Positions 1-10,422 of a stretch of 64,000 nt of DNA are shown one piece after another (within the stretch, counting starts at the first letter, position 1; each line of letters starts with the position of its first letter). The position numbers and the translations under genes were made by a program. This DNA is from Cryptomeria japonica (taxonomy: Eukaryota; Streptophyta; Pinopsida; Cupressales; Cupressaceae): NCBI RefSeq assembly GCF_030272615.1, contig NC_081414.1:914323648-914387647 (forward strand), in the 5' to 3' direction. The notes under the pieces were generated by a model, which searched no databases, was not told the DNA's origin, and saw only the letters and a list, made by a program, of their open reading frames with translations.

Positions 1-994
1 GATGGAGTCAGTTTATAGGTGATGAGATTTAATTTTCTTTGTTGTTATAAGGATTTCATTGTGAGAGTATATTATTAAATTATTTAAATTTGATTCTCAC
101 TTTCTTTGTTTTATTCATGAACACAAATATCTCAAATATTTCTTTTATTTTTGGGGTCATTTATGCTATGTGTAGTAGGGGTTTTAAATCTTAAAAGACT
201 CATATATGCTATATTTGGTATATTAAGTGCGAAAAATCAAATCAGAGGTTGGAGGCAATGGAGACAGATGGATTTTTATCATCCCAAGATAGCTTCTTCT
301 TAGGGGTGATCCATTTGCATCAGAAGAATCCTTTCGTGTGTCTATCCTTGAAAAAAAGAGGGGGCTTGGAATAATGTTTGTCCCTTCAAGGTGAAATGGG
401 GGCCAGGTTTTCTTGTGATTGCACCTATATTCATAGTTGATTTGTGATTTATTGAGCACTTGAGGAGACATTAAACACACTTGGAGGAGATGTAGACTTT
501 TGAAATAAAGGTGTCTCATGTACAAACATTTAGTTGGTGATTTGTGTAGTAGAGGAGGCATTGTTTCCACAACACTTTAGGAGGTGTTAGACACTCTCAG
601 AATGAGATGTGAACTTTTGGAGGAATTGTGTCTCATGTGTAGCACTAGAGGACACATTAGACACACTCAAAAGAGATGTGGAATTTCAAAGGAAATGTGT
701 CTCATTGTGCATAGAGGGTGTGAACCTTTTATGTTCTCTAATATTGTGCAAATGGTTGTCAGTCCTACAATGAGGAGATCCACTAATGTAGTTACTTTAG
801 TGTTTCCTAGGTGATCAAGGAGGATTGGTGAAGGTGCTTCATCAAAGTGTCCAGAAGGGTTGGGTTCAAAACCCTTCCAATGTTCCACTTATATTCAAAT
901 TAATGTAATAAGGGGGAGAATGATGGTGTATTGCCTATTTAAAGGCATCATGCTTGAATCAATAACAATAAAGTCTTCACCATTATGCAGTTTC
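1..994 (+). mobile_element. Small LTR retrotransposon fossil (TRIM-like), right part
   Basis: This is the right-hand part of the same small LTR element seen whole in outline at 38726-40488. Internal sequence runs to 920, a purine tract (AGGGGGAGAA) precedes the right LTR, and the LTR occupies 921-994, shorter than its counterpart in A'. The left LTR lies outside the window. The internal region includes three diverged repeats around 480-720, each containing a form of GTCTCAT; in A' they spell a Cys/His/Arg-rich peptide. It is a broken, non-autonomous fossil with no pol. It sits at the same point in a LINE as the A' copy, so it inserted before the A/A' duplication. Confidence 0.75.
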
Positions 995-2345
995 AAAAAT
1001 AACTAGTCTATAATGAACTTTGTCAAGTTGTTTCTATTAAGAAATGGTAGGCTATCAAGTGGTTTCATAAAATTATCATTCCTCCTTTTATAAAATCAAG
1101 GCCTCCTTTCCCTTACAATGCATTTGGAAGGCTTGTCAAGAAACCTATCAATTTATTCAATGGAAATGTTCTTCCCTTCAACATGATTTTAGCTTTGTCT
1201 CATCATCAATCTGGTGGATCAAACTTATCAATTACCATAATTAACTACTGCCGATTTGTTTTCCTAAGCATTATTATCATTTATATAAGAAAAGTGTTTG
1301 GGAATTTGAAGACATTTGGTACTTTAATGTTGTTGAACGATTTTCATGGCTAAATATTAAAGATCGGTTTAGGTTGAACATGAAGTATAGAGAATTTCTT
1401 ATATTTGTGCAATGATTAGTTCCACTTGAGTTGTCCTTTAAAATTTCTACTCTTAGAGATTGCAAATTTTTTAAAGATTGGAAATGGCTTGCTACTTTGC
1501 ATTTCTAGCATTTCCCACTGAATAAAATATATCTACATTCACTACCTTCCTCAAGGATTATTCCTTACAAATGCAGATTTAGTGCTAGAAAGTGCACCAA
1601 AATGAGTGCACAAATATGACAATCCAAAGCTGATGTTGAGACTCAATTGGTGGCTTAGAAAATTCTACATCATAAGATACATGTTGGCAATAGATTAAGA
1701 TGCATTAAAGTTCAACCAAAAATCTGCCCCTTTTGTTTATGTATTGAAAATATGAGGCACATATTTTAGGATTATCCATTAGTGAAAAAACAATGGAATG
1801 TTGTCCTCAAAAAAAAATGTGCTACCTTTCATAACAAGCTCAACTACAAAGCAACTCTCCTTGGCTTTAGTTTACATAATGATGTCAATGATGATTGTTT
1901 TAGACAATTTATTTTAAGACATATTTGGAAAGTCATGTGCTCTACTATGTTCTCAAGAAATTATTTTAAATAAATTGATATTTCAATGGAATCTAAATAT
2001 TTTCAGGTGGCTTTCTTGCTTGCATAGATCACATAGCTTGCCAAGAGAAATGTGTTATACATGACTCAGCTTTGTCAAATTAAAGATCAAAGTGAAGAAC
2101 TTTAAAACAACTACGAAATGGAAATTTTGTAAAATTTTCAAGTTATGTAATGACTTTTATATGTAATGCCTTCTATTAGCTGGTGTAATTTGAAGCCTTT
2201 CTCTCTTTATTGCTTGCTATTATTGCTACTCCCTATTGGCTTATTACATTCAATTTGTATTGTGAAGTATTTTGGTTCATCTACTTCTTCTGGCTACTAT
2301 TATTTGTAATCCCACTTTGATTCAATATAAAAAATAAAAAAAATT
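995..2345 (+). mobile_element. LINE 3' end (zf-RVT region and A-rich tail)
   Basis: This is the distal end of a plant L1-type LINE in the + direction. A reading stretch around 1722-1973 has the CPFC...MRH...KKQW pattern of the zf-RVT domain that follows reverse transcriptase in plant LINEs; an open stretch covers 1782-1973. Stops interrupt the reading elsewhere, so it is dead. The 3' end carries an A-rich tail at about 2328-2345. The matching A' sequence runs from 40489 to about 41690, where the last part before the tail is absent. The upstream part of this LINE lies left of the window, separated from it by the nested LTR element. Confidence 0.75.
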
Positions 2346-2829
2346 AAATTGTCTAAACTCTAGGCAAAAATTTATTAACATTAATTGTTTTAACCTTTCT
2401 TAAATTTTTCTTTAATTGTTTTTAAATTATGAGTCAAACATTTGTTAAGCTTTAGATCCCATGAACTCATAGTTCAGCGTTTGAATAAGTATACGGTAAT
2501 AAAATCAAAATTAAAATTAAAGCTAAAATTACTTTTGAAATCTCAATCAAACAGTAAAGTAATCAAAAGATCAACATAACCTTGAATTATGCGAGCATTA
2601 CAATAGCATTGAATATCATGGTAATGATTTTTTTAGTTTCGAATCAATGAATCTTTAAACTAGTCTACTTGAGAACAAAAAATATTTCAAAAACTATACT
2701 ACCTGATATATATTTAATAATATATATAGAATAAGCCTAGAGATGTCCTAGAGGCCTATTTTTCTATTGATTTATCAACATTAAAGTGCAATAGGTGTAA
2801 TTCAATAACGATAATCACAAGAGTTAGTG
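2346..2829. other. AT-rich spacer, no gene seen
   Basis: I see no coding or RNA feature. It includes a TA-rich stretch at about 2700-2740 that corresponds to the left arm of a long inverted repeat in A' (41995-42029). The right arm is absent here. Confidence 0.6.
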
Positions 2830-3835
2830 TACAATTCAATTTAGGGATAGGGTTTGATTCTGTTTAGTTTATTTATGTGTGAGTTAATTTTATTTAGGCA
2901 TCTATCACAAAGTAATTTTGCTTAATTTTTGTTTGTTAATTTTAATTAAGTTTATTGTAAGAGTTAGTAAATGAATTCATTTAGGGTTAGGGTTTATTTT
3001 GGTGTAGTTAGGGTTAGGATTCAATGGTTGGGTTCAATTTAGTTTAGTGTTAAGGATAGTGAATGTTTCAATTTAGGCTTAAGGTTTGATATGGTATAGT
3101 CAAGGTTAGGGGTTCAGTTTAGTTTAGTGTTTAATTTTGTTTCAACTTAGGGTTCATCATGGTGTTAATATTACTTTTTCATTTGGTTTAGTAATAGGGC
3201 TTTATATATTTAGTGTTAGATCTAGGGTTTGATTTGGTTTTTTGTTTCATTAGGTCTAGGTTTTGACTTAAATTTTTTTTTATGTTTACTAGTATAACTT
3301 GGTTTAGGGTTAGGGTTCAATTAATTAAAGAATTTAATTAGCTTAATAGTTAAGGATTCGATTTGTAGTTTAGTGTTTAATTTTATTTGAAGTTAGGGTT
3401 CTATATGGTGCTAATGTTACTTAGCTTAAGAGTTCGGATTTGATTTGTATATTAGTCTATAATTTTTATTTCAAGTTAGGGTTTAATATTGTGTTAGTGT
3501 AACTTTTCATTGGTTTAGTGTTAGGGTTTGATTCGTTTAGAGTTGTGTTTAGGTTATGATTTAATTTAGGCTTAGAGTTTGATTCAGTTTTGTTAGAGTT
3601 GGGGTTCAATGTTTGGTTCAATGTAGTTTACTGATTGATTATTTTTAAAGTGAGGGTTCAATGTAGTTTTGTGTTAGATTCGATTTGTATTTTAGTTTAT
3701 CATTTAGAGTTGTATTTAGGTTATGATTCAATTTTGTGTTAATGTTTCTCTTTTATGATTTGTTTGATTTAATTTAGGGTTAGGGTTTGATTTGGTTTTG
3801 TTTAATTTTGTTTTAAGTAAACTTTTTAAGTACCT
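2830..3835 (+). repeat. Degenerate telomere-like array, block 1 of A
   Basis: About 1 kb of imperfect repeats built around AGGGTTAGGGTT, often followed by CAATTTAG and GTTTAGTGTT. The + strand is strongly G/T-biased with few C. The plant telomere unit is TTTAGGG; here it is interrupted and mutated, so this is interstitial, telomere-derived or telomere-like satellite rather than a chromosome end. The same array occurs in A' at 42180-43290. Confidence 0.8.
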
Positions 3836-3960
3836 TTGATAATTTGATTTTTCTTAATTATGTAAATTTAATAAAGGGAAATAAAAATGTAGGCATTATT
3901 AAATTGTAATCCTAATTTTACCAAATCTTCAGTGTTATTAAAATTATAATCATAATTATA

Positions 3961-5666
3961 ACATTATATCATGTGGGTAAAGATGTCTCTATTCCCTTGT
4001 TTCTCTGGTTCCTAGGGTTTGGGTTGCACCTCTTTTGGGTTCTTGTGGCTCTTTGCGTGCCTGCAATGCTGTGGGGTGGGTGCTGCATAGTATGTCGGTG
4101 CCTTGGGTGGAGCTCCTGCCTGTGGATCTTTCTCGCTTTGTGTTTGGGTGCTTTACGTTTTGGCACGTGGTTTTCTATGTGTGGCGTGTTGCAGATCTTT
4201 CTGCTCACAAGGCTCTTGGGTGTGATGTCGTGTGGTGGTGGTTTGCCTCTTTTTTGGGTCGATGCCTCGTCTTCTTCCCTCTTCGCCATTGCCTCTTGCA
4301 ATTGGTGGGTTCTGTTTATTTTTTGGTCGATGTGCCTGCATCTTGGGGCTTTTGTCCTTCCTGTGGTTCACTTTGCTCGAGAGGTTGGGGAAGACAATGA
4401 TGCTGCGGATGATGGAGGGATGCCCCACTTCTCACTTTCTCATTCTGGGTCGTGGGCTCTGTCTGATGTTTTTCATGGTCTGGCCCCTATGGCTTTCGTG
4501 CGAGAGTTGAGGGTGGAGGTGTCCGGTGCTGTGGAAGATGTGGTTTCTAGTGCGACTTCTGCCAGAGGTTCTGCTGGGTTTATTATTCCGTCATGTGCTT
4601 CTGGGATTGGGGCCTTGCGCCCACCTTGTCTTGGATGAAATTTTTGGGACCCAAGTGGCTGCAGATATATTTTAAAGCTGCAAGGAACTTCTGTTTTGGA
4701 GGTCTTCTTGTCTTTCTTTTGTTTTCTCTATGCATTCCTTCTTGTTGTATCTAAATACGCAGGTTTCTTTCTATCATTTGCAAGAGTCCTAGGTGTTTTA
4801 CACGATGAGGTTCCTAGGTGTTTTGATTGCCCTTTTTCTTGAGGATGGTGTGCTTTTTTATTTTTCCTTGTTGCTGGATCTCTTTCCTATGCCTCTTATA
4901 GAGGTGGAGAGGTTGGTGGAGCTTGTCTACAGGGACCCAGATTGGATGAGGCCTCTTCTATTTTGTAAGGTTATGGGTGCCTTTTGAAAGCCCAACTTTC
5001 CTGCAAAGCTTGGTCCCTATATTTTGGCTTGTGGCTAGTAGATTGGGTCTCTCTGTGGATGATTTCTCTCTTTTCAGCCCCTATGCAGGTGGGTCACTAT
5101 CGTATAGAGGTGGATGGGTGTTTTGTTGTTAAAGGAGCGATCATATGCTATGGGATTGCTGGTTGTTTCTTGGTTTTTTTGGGAGCCATTTAAAAACCCA
5201 AATCGAAAGTTAGGGGAGCCTTTCAAAACCCCCTTGCTTATGTCTGGCCTGACAGTTTTAAAGGGCCCAGCTTAGATTGTGATAGTTTTTGGTTAAGGGT
5301 CGGACTAGATTTTTGTTGCCTAATTTTTCTATATATGGGTAGGGGAACCCGGAAAATACCTGATGTTTGGATGAGGAGTCCATCGACTTCATCTAAAGGC
5401 CTAGGTTGTGCTACCAACAAGTTTTGTAATGATTTTCTCTTAGTTTAGCTGGCTTATTTCTGCTTATGGTTGTGTTGGCTTTTGGTTGGCATTAGCCAGA
5501 TAGTGGTCCACTGATCTTATTTGCCTATCTTTTTTGGCAGAAGTTTCATTGTAGGTTCCAGATCTTGGTAAAATCTGATGGTTTCGAGTCCCTTCAAAAC
5601 CTGTTGTAAGGGGTTTCGAGTCCCCCTCAAAACCTATTTTTCCCTTAATAAAAAACATTACATCAT
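3961..5666 (+). mobile_element. G/T-rich retroposon with 12-bp target duplication
   Basis: A 1.68-kb segment (3973-5654) is flanked by ACATTATATCAT (3961-3972) and ACATTACATCAT (5655-5666), an 11/12 match as expected of a LINE-type target-site duplication. It ends in an A-rich tail (TTAATAAAAA). Composition is sharply G/T-rich on the + strand and resembles the leader of the LINE at 36110-36430. An open frame of 221 codons at 3973-4638 encodes a hydrophobic, Cys/Trp/Gly-rich peptide with no domain I recognise; I treat it as a product of base skew. No reverse transcriptase is visible. It may be a LINE-derived element lacking the coding core, or another retroposon. The A' copy is at 43406-45120. 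Confidence 0.65.
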
Positions 5667-5814
5667 AAAAATACAATTGTAGCTAGAATGTCATTTGAAG
5701 TCCAAATTTAATTGAAGAATGTCACAAAAAAGGAAGTTGTTCCTTCCTTCAATACTCAATTATAGATAGAGGAAGCAATTTTCAATGTCACCATTATTAA
5801 GTCTTAATTAAGTC

Positions 5815-5857
5815 TTAATTACATATAAATTTTATATACAAATTTATATGTAATTAA
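5815..5857. repeat. 18-bp perfect palindrome, 7-nt loop
   Basis: The left arm 5815-5832 (TTAATTACATATAAATTT) is the exact reverse complement of 5840-5857, with a seven-base spacer. The A' counterpart near 45290-45330 has a mismatch. It could form a hairpin or cruciform; no function is implied. Confidence 0.8.
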
Positions 5858-5884
5858 TTCTTAATTAAGTCTTAATTTATAATT

Positions 5885-7465
5885 GGTTTTGTTTTAGTGT
5901 GAGGGTTATGATTTGATAAAATTTAGGGTCAAATTTGATTTACTGCTTAATTAGGTTTATAGTTAGGGATCAATTTACTACAGTCTTAGGGTTAGGGTTC
6001 AGTTTGGTTTAAGTCCAATTATAGTGTTACAATTCACTTTAGTTTTAGTTAGTGTTAGGGTTAGGGTTCAATTAGGTTTATGATCATGCTTCAATTTGCT
6101 TTAGTGTTAGGATTAGGATTTAATTGGGTTTGATTAGAATTAGTGAACATAGGACTAGGGTTCAATTTTAAGTGTGGGGCTTCAATTTGATTTAATATTT
6201 ACTTAGCCCTAATTATTCAATTAGATTTCAGGTTACGATTCAATTTGGTTTCAAGTTTTCCTTCAATTGGGTATAGGGTTAGGGTTGAGTTAAGTATTGT
6301 ATTATATTTAGAGTTATGGTTCAATTTGAATTGGTTGTTTATAAGGGTTAGGGTTCAATTTTGGTTAGGGTTTTATAAAGGTTATAGTTTAATTTAGGTT
6401 TTGATTTAGTGTGGGTTAGGGCTTGATTAAATTTAGGGTTGAATTTGATTTAATGCTTAATTAGGTTTATAGTTAGGCATGAATGTCCAATTATAGTGTT
6501 ACGATTCAATTTAAATTAGGTTAAGGGTACAATTTGCTTTAGTGTTAGAGTTATTTTTTAATTGGTTTAGGATTTGGGTTTAATCTTGCTTATTTTTTAT
6601 TTAAGATTAGGGTTTTGGTTCAATTTCATTTATTGTTCAATTAGGTTTAGAGTTAGGGTTCACTTTAATTTGGTGAACATATATGGTTTGTATTCAATTT
6701 GGTTTAATAATTAATTAGTTTTAGGTTTAGGAATCAATTTGGTTTAATGTTCAATTAAATATAGGGTTATGGTTAAGGTTTAATTAAATATAAGGTCATG
6801 GTTAGGGTTTAATTAGGGCTAGCATTTAATTAGTTTTAGGGCTAAGTAAGGGTTATATGTAGGGTTAATTTAGGGTTAGGGTTAGGGTTCGGGTTAAAAA
6901 AGGTTAGAGTTATAATTCAATTAGCATTATAGTTCAAGCATAAGTGGGGCTAATGTTAAGGTTAGTTCAGGATTGGGGTTCAATTAGAGGGAAATATTTG
7001 AGTTAGGGTTAGTTAATTAGACTTGGTTACAATCATGGAAAGTGTTCAATTATAGTTAGGTTAGGAAGAAGAGTTTAGTTAGGGTTAAGATTCAATTAGA
7101 ATAGTGTTAGAGTTTAATTAGGATTGGCGTTTAATTAGAATTGGGTTCAATTAGGGTTAGATTAAGGTTAGGGTTAAGGCTATATTACAGTCAAGGGTAG
7201 CCTACAATTAGGGTTAGTATTTCGGGATAATACTTGAGATAATTACGGGATTTAATTGAAATTAGTGTTAAGGTAAGGGTTCAATTGGAATTAGGGTTAG
7301 TATTAAACTTCAATTAGGATTGAAGTAAGGTTAGAGTTAGTGTAAGAATTCAAATTGGTTTAGGGTTTAAGGATAAATCATGGTCTTAGGTTTTGGGTTG
7401 TATAATAAATCTTGGATTTAATTAGAGGGAAATTTATGATTTAGGGTTGAGGTTATAGGTGATTT
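5885..7465 (+). repeat. Degenerate telomere-like array, block 2 of A
   Basis: About 1.6 kb of GGGTTAGGGTTCAATT-type repeats in the same orientation as block 1. The cleanest telomere-like run is around 6865-6895, with several tandem TTAGGG units. The + strand is G/T-rich throughout. The A' copy is at 45340-47085. The retroposon at 3961-5666 and a short AT-rich stretch separate the two blocks, which may once have been one array. Confidence 0.8.
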
Positions 7466-7927
7466 GAGTTAGGTTTTTTTTAATCAATGAAACTTTAAAC
7501 TAGTCTACTTGAGAACAAAAAATATTTCAGAAGTTATATTAGAATTAATAGTTGTTCCTTATAAATTGAAAGTCATTTGAATCTAGAACATTCTTATATG
7601 TGTGGAATTTATTTTATATACCTTTTCAAGGAATTTTATGTGGTTTTTTACATTAAGAATATATCTCATATTGATGTAGGAAAAAATGAATTAAATAGTT
7701 TCATTTATATGAACAAATAGATCAAGCTACTTAAATATTATGCTGTATAAGAATGAAACAATCAATAATAACTTTATTCCTCGTGTATCAAAATATTGAT
7801 ACACAAAAGAACCCATATACAAAAATCAATTCCTGCAAAAGAAATCTTTATTAATGTAAAATATTAAAAAATTGTATAAATTGTATACAGTAATCTAACT
7901 GCTGCTATGACTCCGAACTAGTTAATA
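7466..7927. other. 3' flank of the broken polygalacturonase copy
   Basis: AT-rich sequence downstream, on the minus strand, of the PG remnant. On the minus strand an AATAAA signal lies at 7847-7852, about 75 bp past the stop. The 50 bp next to the stop are identical to A'. I see no other gene. Confidence 0.6.
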
Positions 7928-8299
7928 TTAGAGGCAGGGAGTTGGGCTTACAGCCCCAGCATCAACTGCAGTCACGTGTGCATTCCTACACAAAAATTGA
8001 GCATTTGTTTTTCCATCGTTACAGCTCAAGTTTATATGGTCTACTTTGATTTCTTCACAAGGCACACTTTGGCTGCATTCAAAAGCAATTGCAGCATTTG
8101 AAGCCGATGTTCCAGTTATGTTCTGGTATAGGACATTACTGATCTTCACATTAGAATCACCCTGCAAAAGAATAGCAAAAACAAACATAAAACATCTGCC
8201 ATCATTAATTACAATTGTTGAACCTTATGCTGTCGTAACATTAGATAATGTATACCTTTGTAGGACTTCCATATGGAGAATACTATTGGTCAATTATAA
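7928..8299 (-). pseudogene. Polygalacturonase pseudogene, 3' remnant
   Basis: The last exon (8161-7928) is intact. It encodes 77 residues and a stop, ends in PTPCL, and differs from the A' gene at two bases (Gln/Lys and Glu/Gly). The intron 8255-8162 keeps GT and AG. Of the preceding 220-nt exon only 44 nt remain (8299-8256), and they contain a TAG where A' has a Tyr codon. From 8300 the sequence becomes retroelement. The first six exons, most of the seventh and the promoter (A' 47888-50365) are missing, so no PG protein can be made. Conserved catalytic motifs lay in the lost exons. It is a dead host gene whose loss was linked to a retroelement insertion and deletion. Confidence 0.93.
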
Positions 8300-10422
8300 T
8301 TGGAAAATTCTGGAAGTTTCCAGCTACCTCCTGACCATTCTAGAAACATCTAAGACCTCCATTAAAAGAGGCATTTTGTAATCATTATGGGTATGAAAGG
8401 AAGAATGAAAATATGGTCTGATAATTAAAAATTTGTCTTCCTTGTGTGCTGCTCTGTTTTTCTCCATGCTCTGTTTTTGTGTTTTGTTTTGGTTTGTTTC
8501 ATTTCTATCAGTGGTATCAGAGCTGAAGGTTAAAAGTTATCAGAGCCAATGGTACAAAATTTTAAAATTACTAGGAAAGTAGCTGCAGAAGAATGCAACA
8601 GGAGATCTGTGAGGGAGAACAAAAGAAATGCTAGCAGTTAAAAAGGCTGTCAAAAGGAGAAGACTCTAGCAGACTGGAAGTGTAAGTTGTTGGGTAAAGA
8701 TTGTGAAGGTATACAGAGTTCTTTAAAGGAAGAAATTTGCAGTAGCAGAAACACAGTCAAGTGTCACGGTAAGGTAAGTTTATTCTTATTTTTTTTGTTT
8801 CAATGGGTAAAGTGGATAGAGTAAAGAAAGAGAAAACAAATGATTTAAAAGAAGAATTGAAGGAATGTAAGAAGAAAATTTCAGAAATGATATTTCTTTT
8901 AAAAGAGAAGCAAATGGAAAAATGTGAACTGTTAGATGAAAATTATAATCTTGAAAAAGAATTGAATGAAGTTAAAGATTAAAATAAGGAATTAGAAGAG
9001 AAATTACAGTTATTTGATGATGTCAAAAGGAAGTTTGATGATTTGGAAGAAATGTCAAAAAGGCTAGAAGAAGAAAACAGTTTACAAAAAAGGGAAATTT
9101 TAAATCTGAAACAAGAGAATGAATGTTTGAAGTTAAAACCACTAGTTAGTGATGCTTCATGTAACACAAAAGATTTGTGTTCATCATTTGGTGAAAATGA
9201 TTTAGTTGAAACTGTTTGTGATAAAGAATGTAAGAAAGAAAATGAGAATGTGTTTGCAAATTATGTTAGTTGTGATAATAAGAATATTGGTTTAAAAATC
9301 ATGAAGAGAATGAGTTATAAAGGTCAAGGATTGGGAAAACAAGAACAAGGAATTAGAGAGCCTATTGAGCCTATAATGAGGCCAAAGTATGAAGGTCTTG
9401 GATATGTCATAGGAAAAGAAAATGATGCTACTAGTTCAAACAAAAAAACCCATAAAAGGCATTGTATAAAGTGTTTTCATTGCAATAGAGAAGGACACAC
9501 AAAAGAAATGTGTTGGGACTTGCATCCATGTAAAATTTGTGGTTTAAGAAATCATTCTGAAAAAATGTGTTGGAAGAAAGAATCAATAATAGGGTGTATA
9601 AAAATGGATTGTGGATGGACCTATGGACCTAGTTGGCAAAAGCTCACAGGTATGTTCAAAAGATTGTACAAATGTTCATATGTGAAGAACAATAGAAGTA
9701 ATGAAAGCTTTGAATGTCCAAAAGGGATTAAAAATGTTTTCAGCCAAAAGAAACCATTGTCTAGCAAGGTAACTACTGATTGTATGATGTTTTGAAGACT
9801 TCAAACCAAAGAGATTGAGAGACTACAACATCATTTGAAGAAAATTGGAGGACAAGAAAGAAAGAGAAATTGATGAAAGAAATCAGAAAATCAGAGGACG
9901 ATATCAGTTAAAGAGAAGACATTGTGAATGTTGAAAATTGTAGCAGCTATAGCAACAGCAAGTTAGCAACAAAACCAAAGAAGAGGTTACAGACAAAAAA
10001 GGAAGATAATTGAAGAAAGCTGAAAGAACAAAAGAATGGATAGAATATTGGTAGTTGAGATTAAGGGGGAGTGTTGGAGTCTAATCTCACCTACCCCATC
10101 CACATGCTCCATATGCACAGGTGTTTACAGAATTAGCAGATTTAGATTTGTTTTCAACATCTACTCCAACCTATCCACCGTACCTTCTATAGTGTTTAAA
10201 CATTATTTTATATGCAAAGTTTTGGAAGTTTCTAGCTACCTCTTGACCATTCTAGAAACATCTAAGACCTCCATTAAAAGAGGCATTTTGTAATCATTTT
10301 GGGTATGAAAGGAAGAATGAAAATATGGTCTGATAATTAAAAATTTGTCTTCCTTGTGTGCTACTCTGTTTTTCTCCATGCTCTGTTTTTGTGTTTTGTT
10401 TTGGTCTATTTCATTTCTATCA
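8300..10422 (+). mobile_element. Non-autonomous gag-only LTR retrotransposon (TR-GAG-like)
   Basis: The right LTR is 10072-10422, beginning TGTTGGAG and ending TTCTATCA. The left LTR is represented by 8300-8510 and ends in the same bases. A tRNA-Met-type primer site (TGGTATCAGAGC) follows at 8512, and a purine tract (AAGGGGGAG) precedes the right LTR. The interior, about 1.56 kb, holds one gag-like reading region and no protease, integrase or reverse transcriptase, so it would depend on a helper element. The two LTRs differ at about 6 of 204 compared bases (roughly 3%), younger than the A/A' duplication. A' lacks it: its sequence continues through the PG gene to about 50365, where the right flank resumes. 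It is a fossil incomplete at the left. Confidence 0.88.
9043..9795 (+). CDS. Gag-like ORF with G-patch and two zinc knuckles
   Basis: An open frame of 250 codons inside the element at 8300-10422; similar Lys/Glu-rich sequence precedes it from about 8804. Residues 1-30 are coiled-coil-like. Around residues 88-121 is a G-patch-like glycine motif (YKGQGLGKQEQGI, then EGLGY). Two CCHC-type knuckles follow: CFHCNREGHTKEMC and CKICGLRNHSEKMC, at about residues 139-167. Zinc knuckles are the nucleic-acid-binding hallmark of Gag. G-patches are known in some retroviral proteases and in some plant retroelement proteins. No enzyme domain follows. It could be mistaken for a host RNA-binding protein, but its place between a primer site and a purine tract argues against that. 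It is part of a fossil element and may not be expressed. Confidence 0.75.
   Translation: MEEMSKRLEEENSLQKREILNLKQENECLKLKPLVSDASCNTKDLCSSFGENDLVETVCDKECKKENENVFANYVSCDNKNIGLKIMKRMSYKGQGLGKQEQGIREPIEPIMRPKYEGLGYVIGKENDATSSNKKTHKRHCIKCFHCNREGHTKEMCWDLHPCKICGLRNHSEKMCWKKESIIGCIKMDCGWTYGPSWQKLTGMFKRLYKCSYVKNNRSNESFECPKGIKNVFSQKKPLSSKVTTDCMMF

Noticed and set aside
3973-4638. 221-codon open frame with hydrophobic, Cys/Trp-rich translation
   Set aside because: It lies in strongly G/T-rich DNA, where stops are rare in some frames. Overlapping open frames exist on both strands, and the A' copy does not keep the frame to the same end.
5578-5618. GGTTTCGAGTCCC, twice, resembling a tRNA B box and suggesting a SINE
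   Set aside because: The spacing and sequence do not fit the B-box consensus exactly, and no A box or tRNA-like head is found upstream at the right distance.
6865-6895. True telomere
   Set aside because: Only a few tandem TTAGGG units, embedded in degenerate repeats with DNA continuing on both sides. It is interstitial.
8046-8381. Plus-strand open frame of 111 codons over the PG remnant
   Set aside because: It is the antisense of PG exon 8 and runs into the LTR. The minus strand carries the family motifs.
9043-9795. Host RNA-binding protein with G-patch and zinc fingers
   Set aside because: It lies between a primer site and purine tract inside matching LTRs, so it belongs to a retroelement.
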